Source: Paenibacillus eucommiae (GTDB taxonomy: Bacteria; Bacillota; Bacilli; Paenibacillales; NBRC-103111). Taken from it: a stretch of 64,000 bases of DNA. Below, one piece after another: positions 7,904 to 18,200 of the stretch. The stretch covers positions 62,001 to 126,000 of the forward strand of contig NZ_JAGGLB010000004.1 of NCBI RefSeq assembly GCF_017874215.1. The letters are read 5' to 3'. Position 1 is the first letter of the stretch; each line of letters starts with the position of its first letter. The position numbers were made by a program, and so were the translations under genes. A model generated the notes under the pieces. It was not told where the DNA came from. It made no database searches and saw nothing but the letters and a program-made list of their open reading frames with translations.

Positions 7904-10900
7904 TTATTTACTCATGATGTTGTAGAGGATCTGCACAAATTGCGCTCTGCTTGCCGAATCCTCCGGCAGGATGTTGTCATTGGTCCCGGCGATAATTCCG
8001 GCTTTTACAAACAGTTCAATTGCGTCATTTGCATAATCGGCAACCTTCCCTGCGTCATTGAATTCTTCCAGATTTTTGACGTTGCCTGCTGTCGGCAATT
8101 CATTGATGTTCTTAAGCGTATTGTATACCAATACGAACAATTCCTGCCGGGTCACCTGTCTGTCGGGGTCGAATTTGTTGTCGCCCACGCCGCTGGAGAT
8201 TCCCAGCTTCTTTGCCTCCGCAAGGTATCCGGTGTAGTAGGTGTTCCCTGCGTCGCTGAAATTGTTTTCGATGTTTTCGTTCGGACTGATGCCAAAGGCT
8301 CTCATAATCATGACCAGGGCTTGTGCTCTGGTTACACTGTCAGCCGAGCCGAAGCTTCCATTGCCCACTCCTGTGGTGATTCCTCTTGCTGCCGCAAAGG
8401 TTACTGCATCATAGTACCATACACCCTCTGCCACATCCGCAAAGTCAGCCTTGTTATATGCGACTGCAAACTTCGAGGCTTCTTCTACCTTGAAAGTCAG
8501 TGTTCCTGTTGCCGGGTCATATATGCAATTGGTCACTATTTCAAGTTTCCCTGCCGCATTAATGGTATAGGCGACAATTGCATTTGGATTTTCGCCTGCC
8601 TTACGTACATAAGGAATGGTTACTTCCGCTTTACCGCCAAAATGTACGATCTCCTTTTCCCTGCCGGCAACATCAAAGCTCACAAACGGTCTGTCTCCGA
8701 CCTTATTCCGGATTTCAGCCGTCAACTCTGATGTTTCAACCTTCGTGGCAGTCATCGTAATGGTTCCCGCCGACTGCTTTAACATGCCCTCCGCAGCCTT
8801 TTTATCAAAGGTCATCGTTCCGAACGGTGTAGAAATGACCAAGGAATCCGCATTGCTATCTACGAATGTTTTCAAAGCTGCATCTGTCAGGCTGACACCT
8901 GCGGTCGTGGCATCGGTGCCCGCATTCACTTCGATTTTAACCGTTGTTTTTATCCCTGTACCCTGCTTAGCCGCCTCAGCCGCAGCCTTTGCAATTGCAT
9001 CCTCCAACTGTTTCTCAGATATTGGTGCTACAGCCTTTGCGGTTGTATCCGTCGCGGGCTTTGCGGGTATCGTCGTTGTTACCTGCCCATCCTCAACCTT
9101 CGTTTCAGGCACCGGCGTCGGTGTTGGCGTCGCTGTCGGTGTCGGTGTCCGTGTCGGTGTTGGCGTCGGATTTGGCGTCTCACCCGGTATCTCCGTTCCA
9201 CCCTGCGATGCCATTTTTATAGTCACTACATCCTTAATCCCGGATATATTTCCGGCAGCATCGATGGCCTTTACCCTATACCTGCGTTCCATACCGGGTT
9301 CCAGTCCGGTGTGAATATATGTTGTCGAATCCGTTCTGACCGTTCCGTTAATCCCTCCTATTGATGCAGGGTTCAACACCTCGAGAATATATCCGACAAC
9401 ACCTACGTCATCAGTGGCCGGTGACCAGCTTACACGCACTTCACTCCCGGAAATTTGCTCGGCTTTCAAATTCTCTGGAGCTGTCGGCGGTGTACTATCC
9501 AGTTCAGTATTGAGCTGCCAAAGCATTGCAGGCCCCGTTATCCCCCCGGTACCAAGCTCATCCAGACTTTCATTCCCCACATCAACAACAATCAAATTCG
9601 ATTCACCAAATTTAATGGCCGGCGTAGCGTCAAACTCCCACGGTTTCATCATCGCATTGCCCTTGCCATTCGCTGACAAATTCAGCTCTATACCATTCAT
9701 CCAGACCCTGGCTGTCTCATCAATACTGCTGAACCAAAGCCGAATCGGATTCCCTGTATGAAACTCTGAGTCAACATCAACCGTTGTTCTGTACCAGGCA
9801 TGTCCTTTGTAATAACCAATCCCCTGATCGGACCAGGACTCCGAATAGGTTTTCAGTTTCATCCAGGATTCCGTTCCTAACCCGGGTTTCCAGAGCCCCA
9901 ATTTATCCCCGGATCCATTTGGAAACAGCATAACATTCCATTCGTCCGGCAACTCGGCAACCATTCGGTTTCCATTGCTGAGCCGTTGACTTCCCTGATT
10001 GGTGATTTTTTCAAAGAACCAATCCGTATAATTATAGGAGGCAAGGGTGTTGAGCATGACAGGAGAGTGCGTAACAGCCTCTTCTCTTATTTTAGAGATT
10101 TGATCAAATGTTTCCTTTGCCTCAACAAACTTAAAGCTGTTAATTAGTTCCTTCATTTGAAGGAAGTTCTCGCCAAAGCTAAAAGCAACACGCACCATAT
10201 TGACACGTCTGGCATATACCGGATTCGATGTCCCTTGTGCCGCATCCTCAGCTTCCGTTAGCCACTGCTCCATCGCCTGCATGACCGTGTCGGTCAAAAT
10301 ATGTTGAAAATCATTGATACTTCCCGCATAATAATCTGCTTTGGCAAAAGCATTTTCCAAAATTTCGAAATGCCTTTTCATCGGCTCTGCGGCAGGTCCA
10401 TAAAACGTTGTAAAGTAGTCCTCCAGCAAAGCTTTCACATCCAAATCGGGGTTCCACATCATCTTCGCTGCCAAATAGAGCGCCGGTCCATGATACGCCC
10501 ACGCCGGCAGAGCCTCACCGCGTATGCCGATAATACCCTGGTCTTTGAAATACTTGTATTCTGTGCCTACTCTTTCTGCCAGTGAAAAAGGCAACCCCGG
10601 ATCGGCAAGGTTATAAAGATAATCATAGATCATGACGTTAGGACTTACCCTTTTCCAGCCGTCAATAATGTCTTTGATGTGCTGCCTCTCCCACGAAAGC
10701 GGATTTTCAATGCTTTTCATCCTATCCGTTCTGATGGAAGCGATGATCGGTATTATCCTGGGGTCCGGCATATGCTTTACTGGCGGATAATAATAGTCGT
10801 CATAGGCGAAGAAAGAAATTTTTACATCATGATATCCGGCAGCATCAAGCTTTTCCAAAACAAGATTAAAAAATTTCACATAACGATCCGTTAACGATAA

Positions 10901-11863
10901 TGTTCCTCCATGTATGGCACCCTTAAAATTCCCGTCCCACTCAGGGTTAGGCTGGAGTACCGATACAGGTCCGTCATTGGGTCCCATTCTCAAATATTCA
11001 AGCTTGGGGTCTGCATCCAATCTTCTGATTGCCTCTGCCACAACAAGGTTCAGTACCTCCGGCTTGGTCACATCGTATTGTCCGGTCGGATTTCCTTTGG
11101 CATCGGGCAGAAATAAATCAGGGCGTTCTTTATTCGTAGGAGATGTAATCAGCAAACCATGATTCCCCAAAGTTTTCTGATTCAGACGCACATGTTCGAC
11201 CCAGGGCGCACCTTCTGTCAGATTGACACCCACCGGCAAACCGGCGCCCACAACATATGGCGCAACAGCTTGCAAAAAGCGGAAATCAAAGCCCGGGTGC
11301 TGGATGGTGTCCTGATAACCGACCGCAATTGTACGCATAGACGGAACTACGGTTCCGATATCACCGGGCATGAACCACCGCACGCCAATTTGCTCGAGGA
11401 GCTCGTAAGCGGCATAAAGGCTTCCTTTGTCGTTGTCATCCAATCCTACCAATTGAATGACTCCCTTCTCAACATACAGCCGGAATGAATCGGGTTCATT
11501 TCCCTTGGCACGGATTGCAGCCTTAGCTGCTTCAAGGTCTGGAGCGGCACTTCCGATATAGATCTTTGTTCCCTGCACCTCGGCCGAGTCCTCGGCAACA
11601 GGCAGTTCCACTCCGGATATTTGCCGAATATAGTCTTTGAGTTCCTGCATCGCCATCTTTTCATATTCGGTTGCACTTTGCGACAAGATGATCGTGGACC
11701 GGGATTCTCCGTTCTCGACCAATACGAGCTTAGGACCCGTATCATTCAACACTGTAATTCCCTCAGTTAAACCGGTTGGGCCATTTGCAGCCAAAATCTG
11801 GGGCACCGAAGAAAGCAACAGCACAATGATTAATCCCCAGCAAAGAAAAAGTTTTCTTGTCAA
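7904..11863 (-). CDS. Secreted DUF4838 protein with FN3 domain and C-terminal SLH anchor
   Basis: About 1,319 residues. The start is a TTG at 11863, nine bases after AAAGGAG; the TTG at 11872 is too close to that site, and the sister gene at 15452 begins in the same way (TTG ACA). In order: signal peptide (1-27), alpha-glucuronidase-N-like domain with GVRWFMPG (~165), DUF4838 region with GPNDG (~295) and RGEALPAW (~450), jelly-roll sugar-binding domain (~640-790), one FN3 domain (~795-890), a Thr/Pro-rich linker (~890-920), an unassigned beta-rich domain, and three SLH repeats (~1135-1319) that should hold it to secondary cell-wall polymer. It is a tandem paralogue of the next gene. The DUF4838 reaction is not established to my knowledge; glycan hydrolysis is inferred. 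Confidence 0.9.
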   Translation of the reverse strand: MTRKLFLCWGLIIVLLLSSVPQILAANGPTGLTEGITVLNDTGPKLVLVENGESRSTIILSQSATEYEKMAMQELKDYIRQISGVELPVAEDSAEVQGTKIYIGSAAPDLEAAKAAIRAKGNEPDSFRLYVEKGVIQLVGLDDNDKGSLYAAYELLEQIGVRWFMPGDIGTVVPSMRTIAVGYQDTIQHPGFDFRFLQAVAPYVVGAGLPVGVNLTEGAPWVEHVRLNQKTLGNHGLLITSPTNKERPDLFLPDAKGNPTGQYDVTKPEVLNLVVAEAIRRLDADPKLEYLRMGPNDGPVSVLQPNPEWDGNFKGAIHGGTLSLTDRYVKFFNLVLEKLDAAGYHDVKISFFAYDDYYYPPVKHMPDPRIIPIIASIRTDRMKSIENPLSWERQHIKDIIDGWKRVSPNVMIYDYLYNLADPGLPFSLAERVGTEYKYFKDQGIIGIRGEALPAWAYHGPALYLAAKMMWNPDLDVKALLEDYFTTFYGPAAEPMKRHFEILENAFAKADYYAGSINDFQHILTDTVMQAMEQWLTEAEDAAQGTSNPVYARRVNMVRVAFSFGENFLQMKELINSFKFVEAKETFDQISKIREEAVTHSPVMLNTLASYNYTDWFFEKITNQGSQRLSNGNRMVAELPDEWNVMLFPNGSGDKLGLWKPGLGTESWMKLKTYSESWSDQGIGYYKGHAWYRTTVDVDSEFHTGNPIRLWFSSIDETARVWMNGIELNLSANGKGNAMMKPWEFDATPAIKFGESNLIVVDVGNESLDELGTGGITGPAMLWQLNTELDSTPPTAPENLKAEQISGSEVRVSWSPATDDVGVVGYILEVLNPASIGGINGTVRTDSTTYIHTGLEPGMERRYRVKAIDAAGNISGIKDVVTIKMASQGGTEIPGETPNPTPTPTRTPTPTATPTPTPVPETKVEDGQVTTTIPAKPATDTTAKAVAPISEKQLEDAIAKAAAEAAKQGTGIKTTVKIEVNAGTDATTAGVSLTDAALKTFVDSNADSLVISTPFGTMTFDKKAAEGMLKQSAGTITMTATKVETSELTAEIRNKVGDRPFVSFDVAGREKEIVHFGGKAEVTIPYVRKAGENPNAIVAYTINAAGKLEIVTNCIYDPATGTLTFKVEEASKFAVAYNKADFADVAEGVWYYDAVTFAAARGITTGVGNGSFGSADSVTRAQALVMIMRAFGISPNENIENNFSDAGNTYYTGYLAEAKKLGISSGVGDNKFDPDRQVTRQELFVLVYNTLKNINELPTAGNVKNLEEFNDAGKVADYANDAIELFVKAGIIAGTNDNILPEDSASRAQFVQILYNIMSK

Positions 11864-11897
11864 AATATTCAACTCCTTTTATCAATAATTTAGGGGA

Positions 11898-14800
11898 TCA
11901 TTTGGGCTGCATGATGATCTCCACTATGTCACCAGAGCTTACATTCGGAAACGCTGTACTGTAATTATCTATTGCCCTTACCCTGTACCTGAGTGTCTTA
12001 CCATCAACTGCCAGCCCGGTGTGGGTAAATTCAGTATTTAACGCTCTCATTAGTTCTTTGTTGACTCCTCCCGGGGGGGCCGGATTCAGCAATTCCAAAA
12101 CATATTCCTTCATTCCGTAAACAGATTCGGATGCAGTCCAGCTTATTGTCACCTCGGTGTCAGAGATTTGCTCAACGGTCAGCGTAGGCTTTGTAGGCGG
12201 GATTTTTAGGGTAATGAAAGCACTCATAGCAGATTGACCCCCAGCATGATCTACTGCCAGTACCCTTATCTTGCGTACGATGCCAATTTTAAAATAATCG
12301 GTGAAGGTATATTCATTTGTTGGTGCTTCTACCGTCAGGAGTCGTCCTGCACCGCCATCTACATCCCACACCTCCAACATGTATTTGGCGATCCCTACAT
12401 CAGAAGTCGACGGATTCCAGCTTATTTTCATCCCACCGTTAGCGATCGGCTCAGATTTCAAACCCGTTGGGGCTGCGGGCGGGGCGGCAGGTGTTACATT
12501 TTCCGACATGGATACCTGCACTACAGCACTATAGTCAGCAGACATATTTCCGGCAGTATCTATTGCCTTCACCCTGAACCTGCGTATCATACCGGGTTGC
12601 AGTCCGCTGAGGGTATACGCATTCGTTGTCGTTTTTATCGTTTCAAGTACTCCACCCGGAGGATTCTGGTTCAGCACTTCCAGGCTATACCCGGCAATTT
12701 GGAAATCTTCATAAACGGTAGATGGGTTCCAGCTTATATATACCTTGTCGGCGGAGATTTGCTTAACCTTCAAACCCGTCACCGTTGAGGGCGGATTCAT
12801 GGTTACGCGTGCGTAAGCACTATAGTTAACCGATTTATTTCCGCCGGCATCGATTGCCCTTACCCTGTATCTGCGTTCCATGCCGGGTTTCATTCCGGTG
12901 TCGATATATTCATTTGTCGTAGTTATTACCGATCCAAGTACTCCCCCTACGCTCTCCCGGTTCAGCATTTCCAACTGATATCCTGTAACTCCCATATTAT
13001 CTGCGGGTATATCCCAGGTTACTTTCACGGTGTCGGTGCCGGGGATGTGCTCGGCTTTCAAGTTCTTCACATCTGCAGGCGGGAGATAATCCAGTTCCGT
13101 ATTGACCTGCCAGAGAATTGCAGGACCCATGATCCCCCCGGTACCCAGTTCATCTATGTCTTCATTACGCACATCAACAACAATCAAATTGGGCTCGCCA
13201 AATTTAACCGCCGGCGTAGCGTCAAATTCCCAAGGTTTTGTCAAACCCGTACCCTTCTGCACCAATGACAGCTCTTCGCCATTCATCCAGACCCTGGCTG
13301 TCTCATCGATATTGCTGAACCAAAGCCGAATCGGTTTTCCGGTGTCAAATTCCTGAGCGACATCTACCGTTGTCCGGTACCAGGCATGTCCCTTGTAATA
13401 ACGAAGCCCTTGAGCGGACCAGGTCTCTGAATAGGTTTTCAGCTTCCTCCAGGATTCCGTCCCCAAGCCGGGTTTCCAAAGCCCCAGGTCAACCCCGGAC
13501 GCATTTGGGAACAGCTTGACATTCCATTCATCCGGCAGCTCAGCAACCAATTGATTTCCATTGCTGGTCCGTTGTTTTCCCCCATTTACCATTCTGTCAA
13601 AAAACCACTCTACATAGGTATAGGCTTTATAGCTGCTTAAAATGGCAGGGGAGTGAAGAGCAGCCTGTTCCCTAAAGTCATAAACGTTATCGAGCTTTTC
13701 CTTTGCCGCATCAAAATGAAAACGGTTGAACTGCTCGATCATTTCAAGGAAATTATCACTGAAACCATAAGCGATGCTGATCATATCAATCCGTTTGGCA
13801 AATACCGAATCCGATGCCACCCTCGCCTTTGCTTCCCCAAGTGTTCTTGCCATCTCTTGCATGACTTCATCGGTCAAAATGTGTTGAAAATCATAAATGT
13901 TTCCGGCAGAATAGTCCGCTTGTGCAAAAGCATGTTCCAAGATGTCAAAATGCTCCTCCATCGGCGCTGCCGCAGGTCCATAAAACTTTGTAAAGTAGTC
14001 CTCCCGCAAAGCGTCCACATCCAGATCGGGGTTCCACATCATCTTGGCTGCCAGATAAAGTCCCAGGCCGCCATACCCCCACTCCGGCGTAGTCTCAGCG
14101 CGTATCCCTACAACACCATGATCTTTGAAATACTTGTACTCTGTGCCTACTCGTTCTGCCAGTGAAACAGGCAGGCCCGGATCGGCAGGGTTATAAAGAT
14201 AGTCATAAATCATCACCGTGGGACTTATTTTATTCCAGCCGTCAATAACTTCTTTAAGATAGTTACGCTCCCATGCAAGCGGATTTCCGATGCTGTGTAT
14301 CCGATCCAGGGTGAGGGAAGCAATCATCGGTACAATTCGTTGATTTGGCGTCCACCGTACCGGCGGATTATAGTAAGTGTTATAGGCGTAGAAAACAATT
14401 TTCACATCTTGATAGCCTTCTTTTGCAAGCTCCTCCAAAACAAGATTAAAAAATTTTATATAGCGATCCGTCGTTGATAATGCTCCTGTTAATACATCTC
14501 GATCATCCCCATCCCATTCGGGGTCAGGCTTGAGTACCAACACATGTCCATCGCTTGGTCCCATGCTCAGATATTCAAGATTGGGATTTTTCCGCAATTT
14601 TGCAAGCGACTCTGCTATAACAAGATCCAGCACCTCCGGTTTCGTCACGTCGAGGTGTATCGACGTTGTTCCGTCGGCGTTGGGCAGATACAGATCCGCG
14701 CGCGTTGATCTCGAAGGAGGGGAACTCAACAATTCATGCGCACCTACTGTCTTTTGATTAAGGCGCACATGCTCGACCCAGGGTGCAGCCTCTTCCAGAT

Positions 14801-15452
14801 TGCCCCCCATCGGCATACCGGTAGCCCATAAGTATGGCGCGGCAGCTTGGAAAAAACGGAAAGAAAGACCCGGGTGCTGGATGGTGTCCTGATAACTGAC
14901 CTCAATGGTTTCCAGATCCGGAACGACAGTTCCGATATCACCGGGCATGAACCACCGTACGCCAATTTGCTCGAGGAGCTCGTAAACGGCATAAAGACTT
15001 CCTTTGTCACTATCCTCCAATCCCACCAGTTGGATTGCCTCCTCGGCTACATGCAGCCGGAATGAGTCGGGTTCATCTCCCTCGGCCCGGATTGCCTCCT
15101 TATCAGGGCTTGGGGCGGCACTTCCAATATAGATCTTGATTCCGGCCACACCGGCCGGATTGTTGGCAACAGGTAACTCAGCTTCGGATATTTGTTTTAC
15201 GTAGTCTTTGAGTTCCTGTGCTGCCTTCTGTTCCGGTTCGGTTGCACTTGATGAAAGAATAATGGTTGACTTCGCGATTCCGTTCTCGACCAATACGAGT
15301 TTAGGACCCTTATCATTCAGCACTGTTTGAAAAGTTTCCGTGCCAGTCTCCTCGGGCAAACCGGTTGAGTTATTTTCAGCCAAAACCGAGGGAACGAAAG
15401 AAAACAACAGCGCAATGATCATTCCCCAGCAAAGAAAACGCTTTATTGTCAA
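11898..15452 (-). CDS. Secreted DUF4838 protein with four FN3 domains, no wall anchor
   Basis: 1,184 residues, TTG start nine bases after AAAGGAG. Signal peptide (1-25), alpha-glucuronidase-N-like domain with GVRWFMPG (~169), DUF4838 region with GPSDG (~298) and RAETTPEW (~453), and a jelly-roll domain with GHAWYRTTVD at ~680-700. It ends in four FN3 repeats (~790-1184), each containing a YRVRAID- or RVKAID-like strand. It matches its downstream neighbour closely up to the first FN3 domain, then differs: there is no SLH domain and no sortase signal, so it is probably released to the medium. The pair looks like a free and an anchored version of one enzyme. The reaction is not known; a glycosidase acting on uronate-containing polymer is inferred from the fold. 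Confidence 0.9.
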   Translation of the reverse strand: MTIKRFLCWGMIIALLFSFVPSVLAENNSTGLPEETGTETFQTVLNDKGPKLVLVENGIAKSTIILSSSATEPEQKAAQELKDYVKQISEAELPVANNPAGVAGIKIYIGSAAPSPDKEAIRAEGDEPDSFRLHVAEEAIQLVGLEDSDKGSLYAVYELLEQIGVRWFMPGDIGTVVPDLETIEVSYQDTIQHPGLSFRFFQAAAPYLWATGMPMGGNLEEAAPWVEHVRLNQKTVGAHELLSSPPSRSTRADLYLPNADGTTSIHLDVTKPEVLDLVIAESLAKLRKNPNLEYLSMGPSDGHVLVLKPDPEWDGDDRDVLTGALSTTDRYIKFFNLVLEELAKEGYQDVKIVFYAYNTYYNPPVRWTPNQRIVPMIASLTLDRIHSIGNPLAWERNYLKEVIDGWNKISPTVMIYDYLYNPADPGLPVSLAERVGTEYKYFKDHGVVGIRAETTPEWGYGGLGLYLAAKMMWNPDLDVDALREDYFTKFYGPAAAPMEEHFDILEHAFAQADYSAGNIYDFQHILTDEVMQEMARTLGEAKARVASDSVFAKRIDMISIAYGFSDNFLEMIEQFNRFHFDAAKEKLDNVYDFREQAALHSPAILSSYKAYTYVEWFFDRMVNGGKQRTSNGNQLVAELPDEWNVKLFPNASGVDLGLWKPGLGTESWRKLKTYSETWSAQGLRYYKGHAWYRTTVDVAQEFDTGKPIRLWFSNIDETARVWMNGEELSLVQKGTGLTKPWEFDATPAVKFGEPNLIVVDVRNEDIDELGTGGIMGPAILWQVNTELDYLPPADVKNLKAEHIPGTDTVKVTWDIPADNMGVTGYQLEMLNRESVGGVLGSVITTTNEYIDTGMKPGMERRYRVRAIDAGGNKSVNYSAYARVTMNPPSTVTGLKVKQISADKVYISWNPSTVYEDFQIAGYSLEVLNQNPPGGVLETIKTTTNAYTLSGLQPGMIRRFRVKAIDTAGNMSADYSAVVQVSMSENVTPAAPPAAPTGLKSEPIANGGMKISWNPSTSDVGIAKYMLEVWDVDGGAGRLLTVEAPTNEYTFTDYFKIGIVRKIRVLAVDHAGGQSAMSAFITLKIPPTKPTLTVEQISDTEVTISWTASESVYGMKEYVLELLNPAPPGGVNKELMRALNTEFTHTGLAVDGKTLRYRVRAIDNYSTAFPNVSSGDIVEIIMQPK

Positions 15453-15473
15453 GTTAATCGACTCCTTTTCCTA

Positions 15474-15606
15474 ATGATTCGAGGTTCTTCGCATCGATGC
15501 TCGGAGGAGGATGGGTATCCATCGACCAGCACATGTAAGCGATTACATTGGTGACGACAGCCTGCTGAATATCGTTTTGGGTCAGGTTTTGAAGCCTTCC
15601 GGAATG
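15474..15606 (-). pseudogene. Relic of a second FAD-dependent oxidoreductase gene
   Basis: The minus strand encodes [18 protein letters not shown] followed by [16 protein letters not shown] with no start codon. This matches [20 protein letters not shown] and [15 protein letters not shown] in the intact oxidoreductase at 19155-20972. The DNA is also alike (for example AGCCTGCTGAATATCGTTTT in both). A TAG stop lies just upstream in frame and nothing recognisable follows, so only about 40 codons remain. It sits directly before the ribosome site of the DUF4838 gene at 15452. Confidence 0.85.
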
Positions 15607-15687
15607 AACATCCTAGAGGCTTGGGCCTGATGGCCAGGATTTTTATGGTTTCACCCCGGGAATAGGAGTGCCAACAATCCTTCCGTA

Positions 15688-17259
15688 TTATTTCTTGCTT
15701 TCCATTTGACCGATAAAATCGTTCATTTCCTTCAAATACGTTTGGCCGAACTTCGTATTCCACTCCTGGAGTACCTTCTTGTACTCGGATGGCTGCGCAT
15801 CGCCGATAATGATTTGGGTCGTCACTTCGCTGAACTTTTTGTTAAAGTCCAGGTAAGGCGGCGTCTTCGCGATCACCGGCGTGAAATCGCGGTCTTTGGA
15901 CAGCACGATCCGTTTGACGGCTTTCTCGATGTTCGGGATAAGCTTCTGCTTCAGGTCATCCGACATAGCCGGGTTGATAAAGAACATGTAATCGTTGGCG
16001 CGGCGGACCATGTTTTTGCGGACGAACGTTTCCAACGGCGGCTCCACATACGTGCGCTTGTTGTTTTCCACCTTGTAATCTTGCCCTTCCACGCCGGTGT
16101 AGATGGTATCCCAGCCTTTATCCGAAAGCATATAGTCGAAGAGGTCAATAACTCTTTGCGGGTCCTTCGCATTACGCGTTACCGCCCAGAAGCCCCACAA
16201 TCCCGTTCCTTGCCCCAGTCCCTTCATCTCGCCTTGCTCATTCTTAACGAAAATATAGGCAAGATCGAAATTCGGATTGATCTCTTTACCGGCATTCAGG
16301 AAGGTTTCGTAATGACCTGCAAATCCCTCGATGATCCCCGTTTTGCCGCTTTGAAACCGTTCCAGCGTTTTGGCGCCGTCGATCGAAGGCGAATCCGGGT
16401 CGATCGACCCTTCTTTGAACAGCTTGGCCGTTAACTCCAACGCTTTCGTATATTTATTCGAGTTCAGATCATATTGCGGATTCATGTACTTGTACTCGCC
16501 ACCGCCGGACTCCTGCCAGCCGTAAAGCCCGAGCTCGTTCTGGAAAATCGGCTTGAGCGATTTGTCGACGCCTGCGGCCGTTCCATACCCGTACGTATCG
16601 TTTTTGCCGTTGCCGTCCGGGTCTTCCTTCGAAAATTTGCGCATGATATCGATCATTTGATCGATTGTAATTTCGTTATTATCCGGCAGCTTGATATTCA
16701 ATTTATCGAGCCAGTCTTTGCGTAGCCAGTACCCGTCGGAGCGGATAACGGTCGTGCGCGGAAGGCCGTAAACTTTGCCGTCACCGTTCACGCGCAGGGC
16801 GTCCCAGGAAACGTCGTAGGAATATTTCTTGACATTGTCGGCCTTCTTCAAATATTCGTCGATCGGAACGACGACGCCGTCCTTGACCGCTTTCAGGAAC
16901 GCGGCGTCGCTCGGGCTTGGAAACCAGACGACGTCGGGGAAATCGCCGGTTGTCAGCGATAATTGCAGACGTTCGTTGTATCCGGTCGAAGGCGGAATGT
17001 CGAACTTAATCTCCGTGTTCGTCGCTTTCTCGATCGATTGAAACAGCAGCTTATCCGTTTCCGACAAATTGGATGAGGCAAAATTGCCTATAATTTTCAT
17101 GCTAACTTTCGGTTTCGCGGTTTCCGCCGCCGCACCCGACGACAGCGATGGCGAATTCGGATTGCCGCTTTCCGCTGGCTTGTCTTTGCTTCCACATGCT
17201 GCAACTCCGGCGAGCAGCACCGCAACACCCACTCCGGCCATTACTTTTTTGAATATCAT
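15688..17259 (-). CDS. Extracellular solute-binding lipoprotein of a CUT1 sugar ABC transporter
   Basis: 523 residues. Lipoprotein signal peptide with lipobox LAGVAACGS (C22), so the protein is tethered to the outer face of the membrane. The rest has the pattern of large LplA/YtcQ-type binding proteins (FPDVVWFPSPSDAAFLKAV, DPDGNGKNDTYGYG, WAVTRNAKDPQRVIDLFDYM). It captures oligosaccharides for the two permeases encoded just upstream (17312 and 18201). No ATPase gene is nearby; in Bacillus relatives a shared MsmX-type ATPase serves such systems. It is followed by an oxidoreductase gene relic and then the DUF4838 genes. Confidence 0.92.
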   Translation of the reverse strand: MIFKKVMAGVGVAVLLAGVAACGSKDKPAESGNPNSPSLSSGAAAETAKPKVSMKIIGNFASSNLSETDKLLFQSIEKATNTEIKFDIPPSTGYNERLQLSLTTGDFPDVVWFPSPSDAAFLKAVKDGVVVPIDEYLKKADNVKKYSYDVSWDALRVNGDGKVYGLPRTTVIRSDGYWLRKDWLDKLNIKLPDNNEITIDQMIDIMRKFSKEDPDGNGKNDTYGYGTAAGVDKSLKPIFQNELGLYGWQESGGGEYKYMNPQYDLNSNKYTKALELTAKLFKEGSIDPDSPSIDGAKTLERFQSGKTGIIEGFAGHYETFLNAGKEINPNFDLAYIFVKNEQGEMKGLGQGTGLWGFWAVTRNAKDPQRVIDLFDYMLSDKGWDTIYTGVEGQDYKVENNKRTYVEPPLETFVRKNMVRRANDYMFFINPAMSDDLKQKLIPNIEKAVKRIVLSKDRDFTPVIAKTPPYLDFNKKFSEVTTQIIIGDAQPSEYKKVLQEWNTKFGQTYLKEMNDFIGQMESKK

Positions 17260-17311
17260 TCTAGTTCAGCCTCCCTTATGAATGTTTATCTATGACAAGG
17301 GTCGAAAGGAG

Positions 17312-18187
17312 TTACCCTTTGACGGACCCGAGCATGATCCCTTTGACGAAAAACCGCTGCAAGAACGGATACACTGACAAAATCGGAAGGATGACGATCA
17401 TGATCGTCGCGTATTTCAGCGTCTCCGGCATGACGTTCATATTGCCGATCTCGGCGCTGTTGCCTCCCGCAGAAATTTGCAGCATTTTGGCGCCTTCGAT
17501 AACCTCCCGCAGAAACAGCATAAGCGGCCAGTTTTCCACGCTGCGGATATAGATGATCGCCGAGAAAAAGCTGTTCCAATAGCCGACCGCAGCGAACATC
17601 GTCAAGGTGGCGATAATCGGCATCGAGAGCGGAACGACGATTTTGAACAAAATGTACGGCTCGGAGGCTCCGTCCATTTTCGCGGCTTCCTCCAGCTCCT
17701 CCGGAATGTTCTGCATAAAATTGACCATCAGGATCAAGCTGAACGCGGAGAACAAACCGGGAAACACGAGTGCTGCCAGCGTATCCAGCATGCCGAGCGA
17801 GCGGATCAAATAAAAATTCGGAATGAGCCCGCCGTTGAACAGCATCGTGAAAATAACCAAATTGATCAGAATCGCTCTGCCTTTCAGATGCAATTTGGAG
17901 AGCGGATAAGCCGTAATGATGTACAGAAAGATCCCTAATGCCACACCGCTGACAGTGACAATGATCGTATTGAGATAACTTCTGGCCAGCACGGGATGCG
18001 AAAGGATATCCTTATAGGCGTCGAACGTGATGTCGCTCGGCCATATGCGCATCGGGTTTTGCATATACGCGGTGTGCGAACTGATCGAAACCGCAGCGAC
18101 GTTCAGCAGAGGATACAGCATAACCATACAGATCACGGATACGATCAGATAGATGGCGATGTCAAAAAGCTCGATTCTTTTGCGCAA
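17312..18187 (-). CDS. Sugar ABC transporter permease (LplC/YtcP type, MalG-like)
   Basis: 291 residues with six predicted membrane segments. The permease EAA loop is present (EELEEAAKMDGASEPYILFK), which contacts the ATPase. The protein ends in FVKGIMLGSVKG, typical of this family. The start is a TTG (MRKRIELF) preceded by AGGAGGTGA. It lies 13 bases after the other permease gene and 52 bases before the binding-protein gene, within one operon. Confidence 0.93.
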   Translation of the reverse strand: MRKRIELFDIAIYLIVSVICMVMLYPLLNVAAVSISSHTAYMQNPMRIWPSDITFDAYKDILSHPVLARSYLNTIIVTVSGVALGIFLYIITAYPLSKLHLKGRAILINLVIFTMLFNGGLIPNFYLIRSLGMLDTLAALVFPGLFSAFSLILMVNFMQNIPEELEEAAKMDGASEPYILFKIVVPLSMPIIATLTMFAAVGYWNSFFSAIIYIRSVENWPLMLFLREVIEGAKMLQISAGGNSAEIGNMNVMPETLKYATIMIVILPILSVYPFLQRFFVKGIMLGSVKG

Positions 18188-18200
18188 GTTCCTTCACCTC

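Noticed and set aside
7574..8731. 385-codon open frame on the plus strand
   Set aside because: Crosses antisense over the ends of two well-supported minus-strand genes and their intergenic hairpin; no recognisable domain.
8616..9314. 232-codon open frame on the plus strand rich in Val/Gly/Ala/Ser
   Set aside because: Antisense to the Thr/Pro linker and beta-rich domain of the SLH/DUF4838 protein; composition mirrors that gene.
15449..15763. 104-codon minus-strand frame
   Set aside because: Overlaps the binding-protein gene and reads the oxidoreductase relic in the wrong frame; not a gene.
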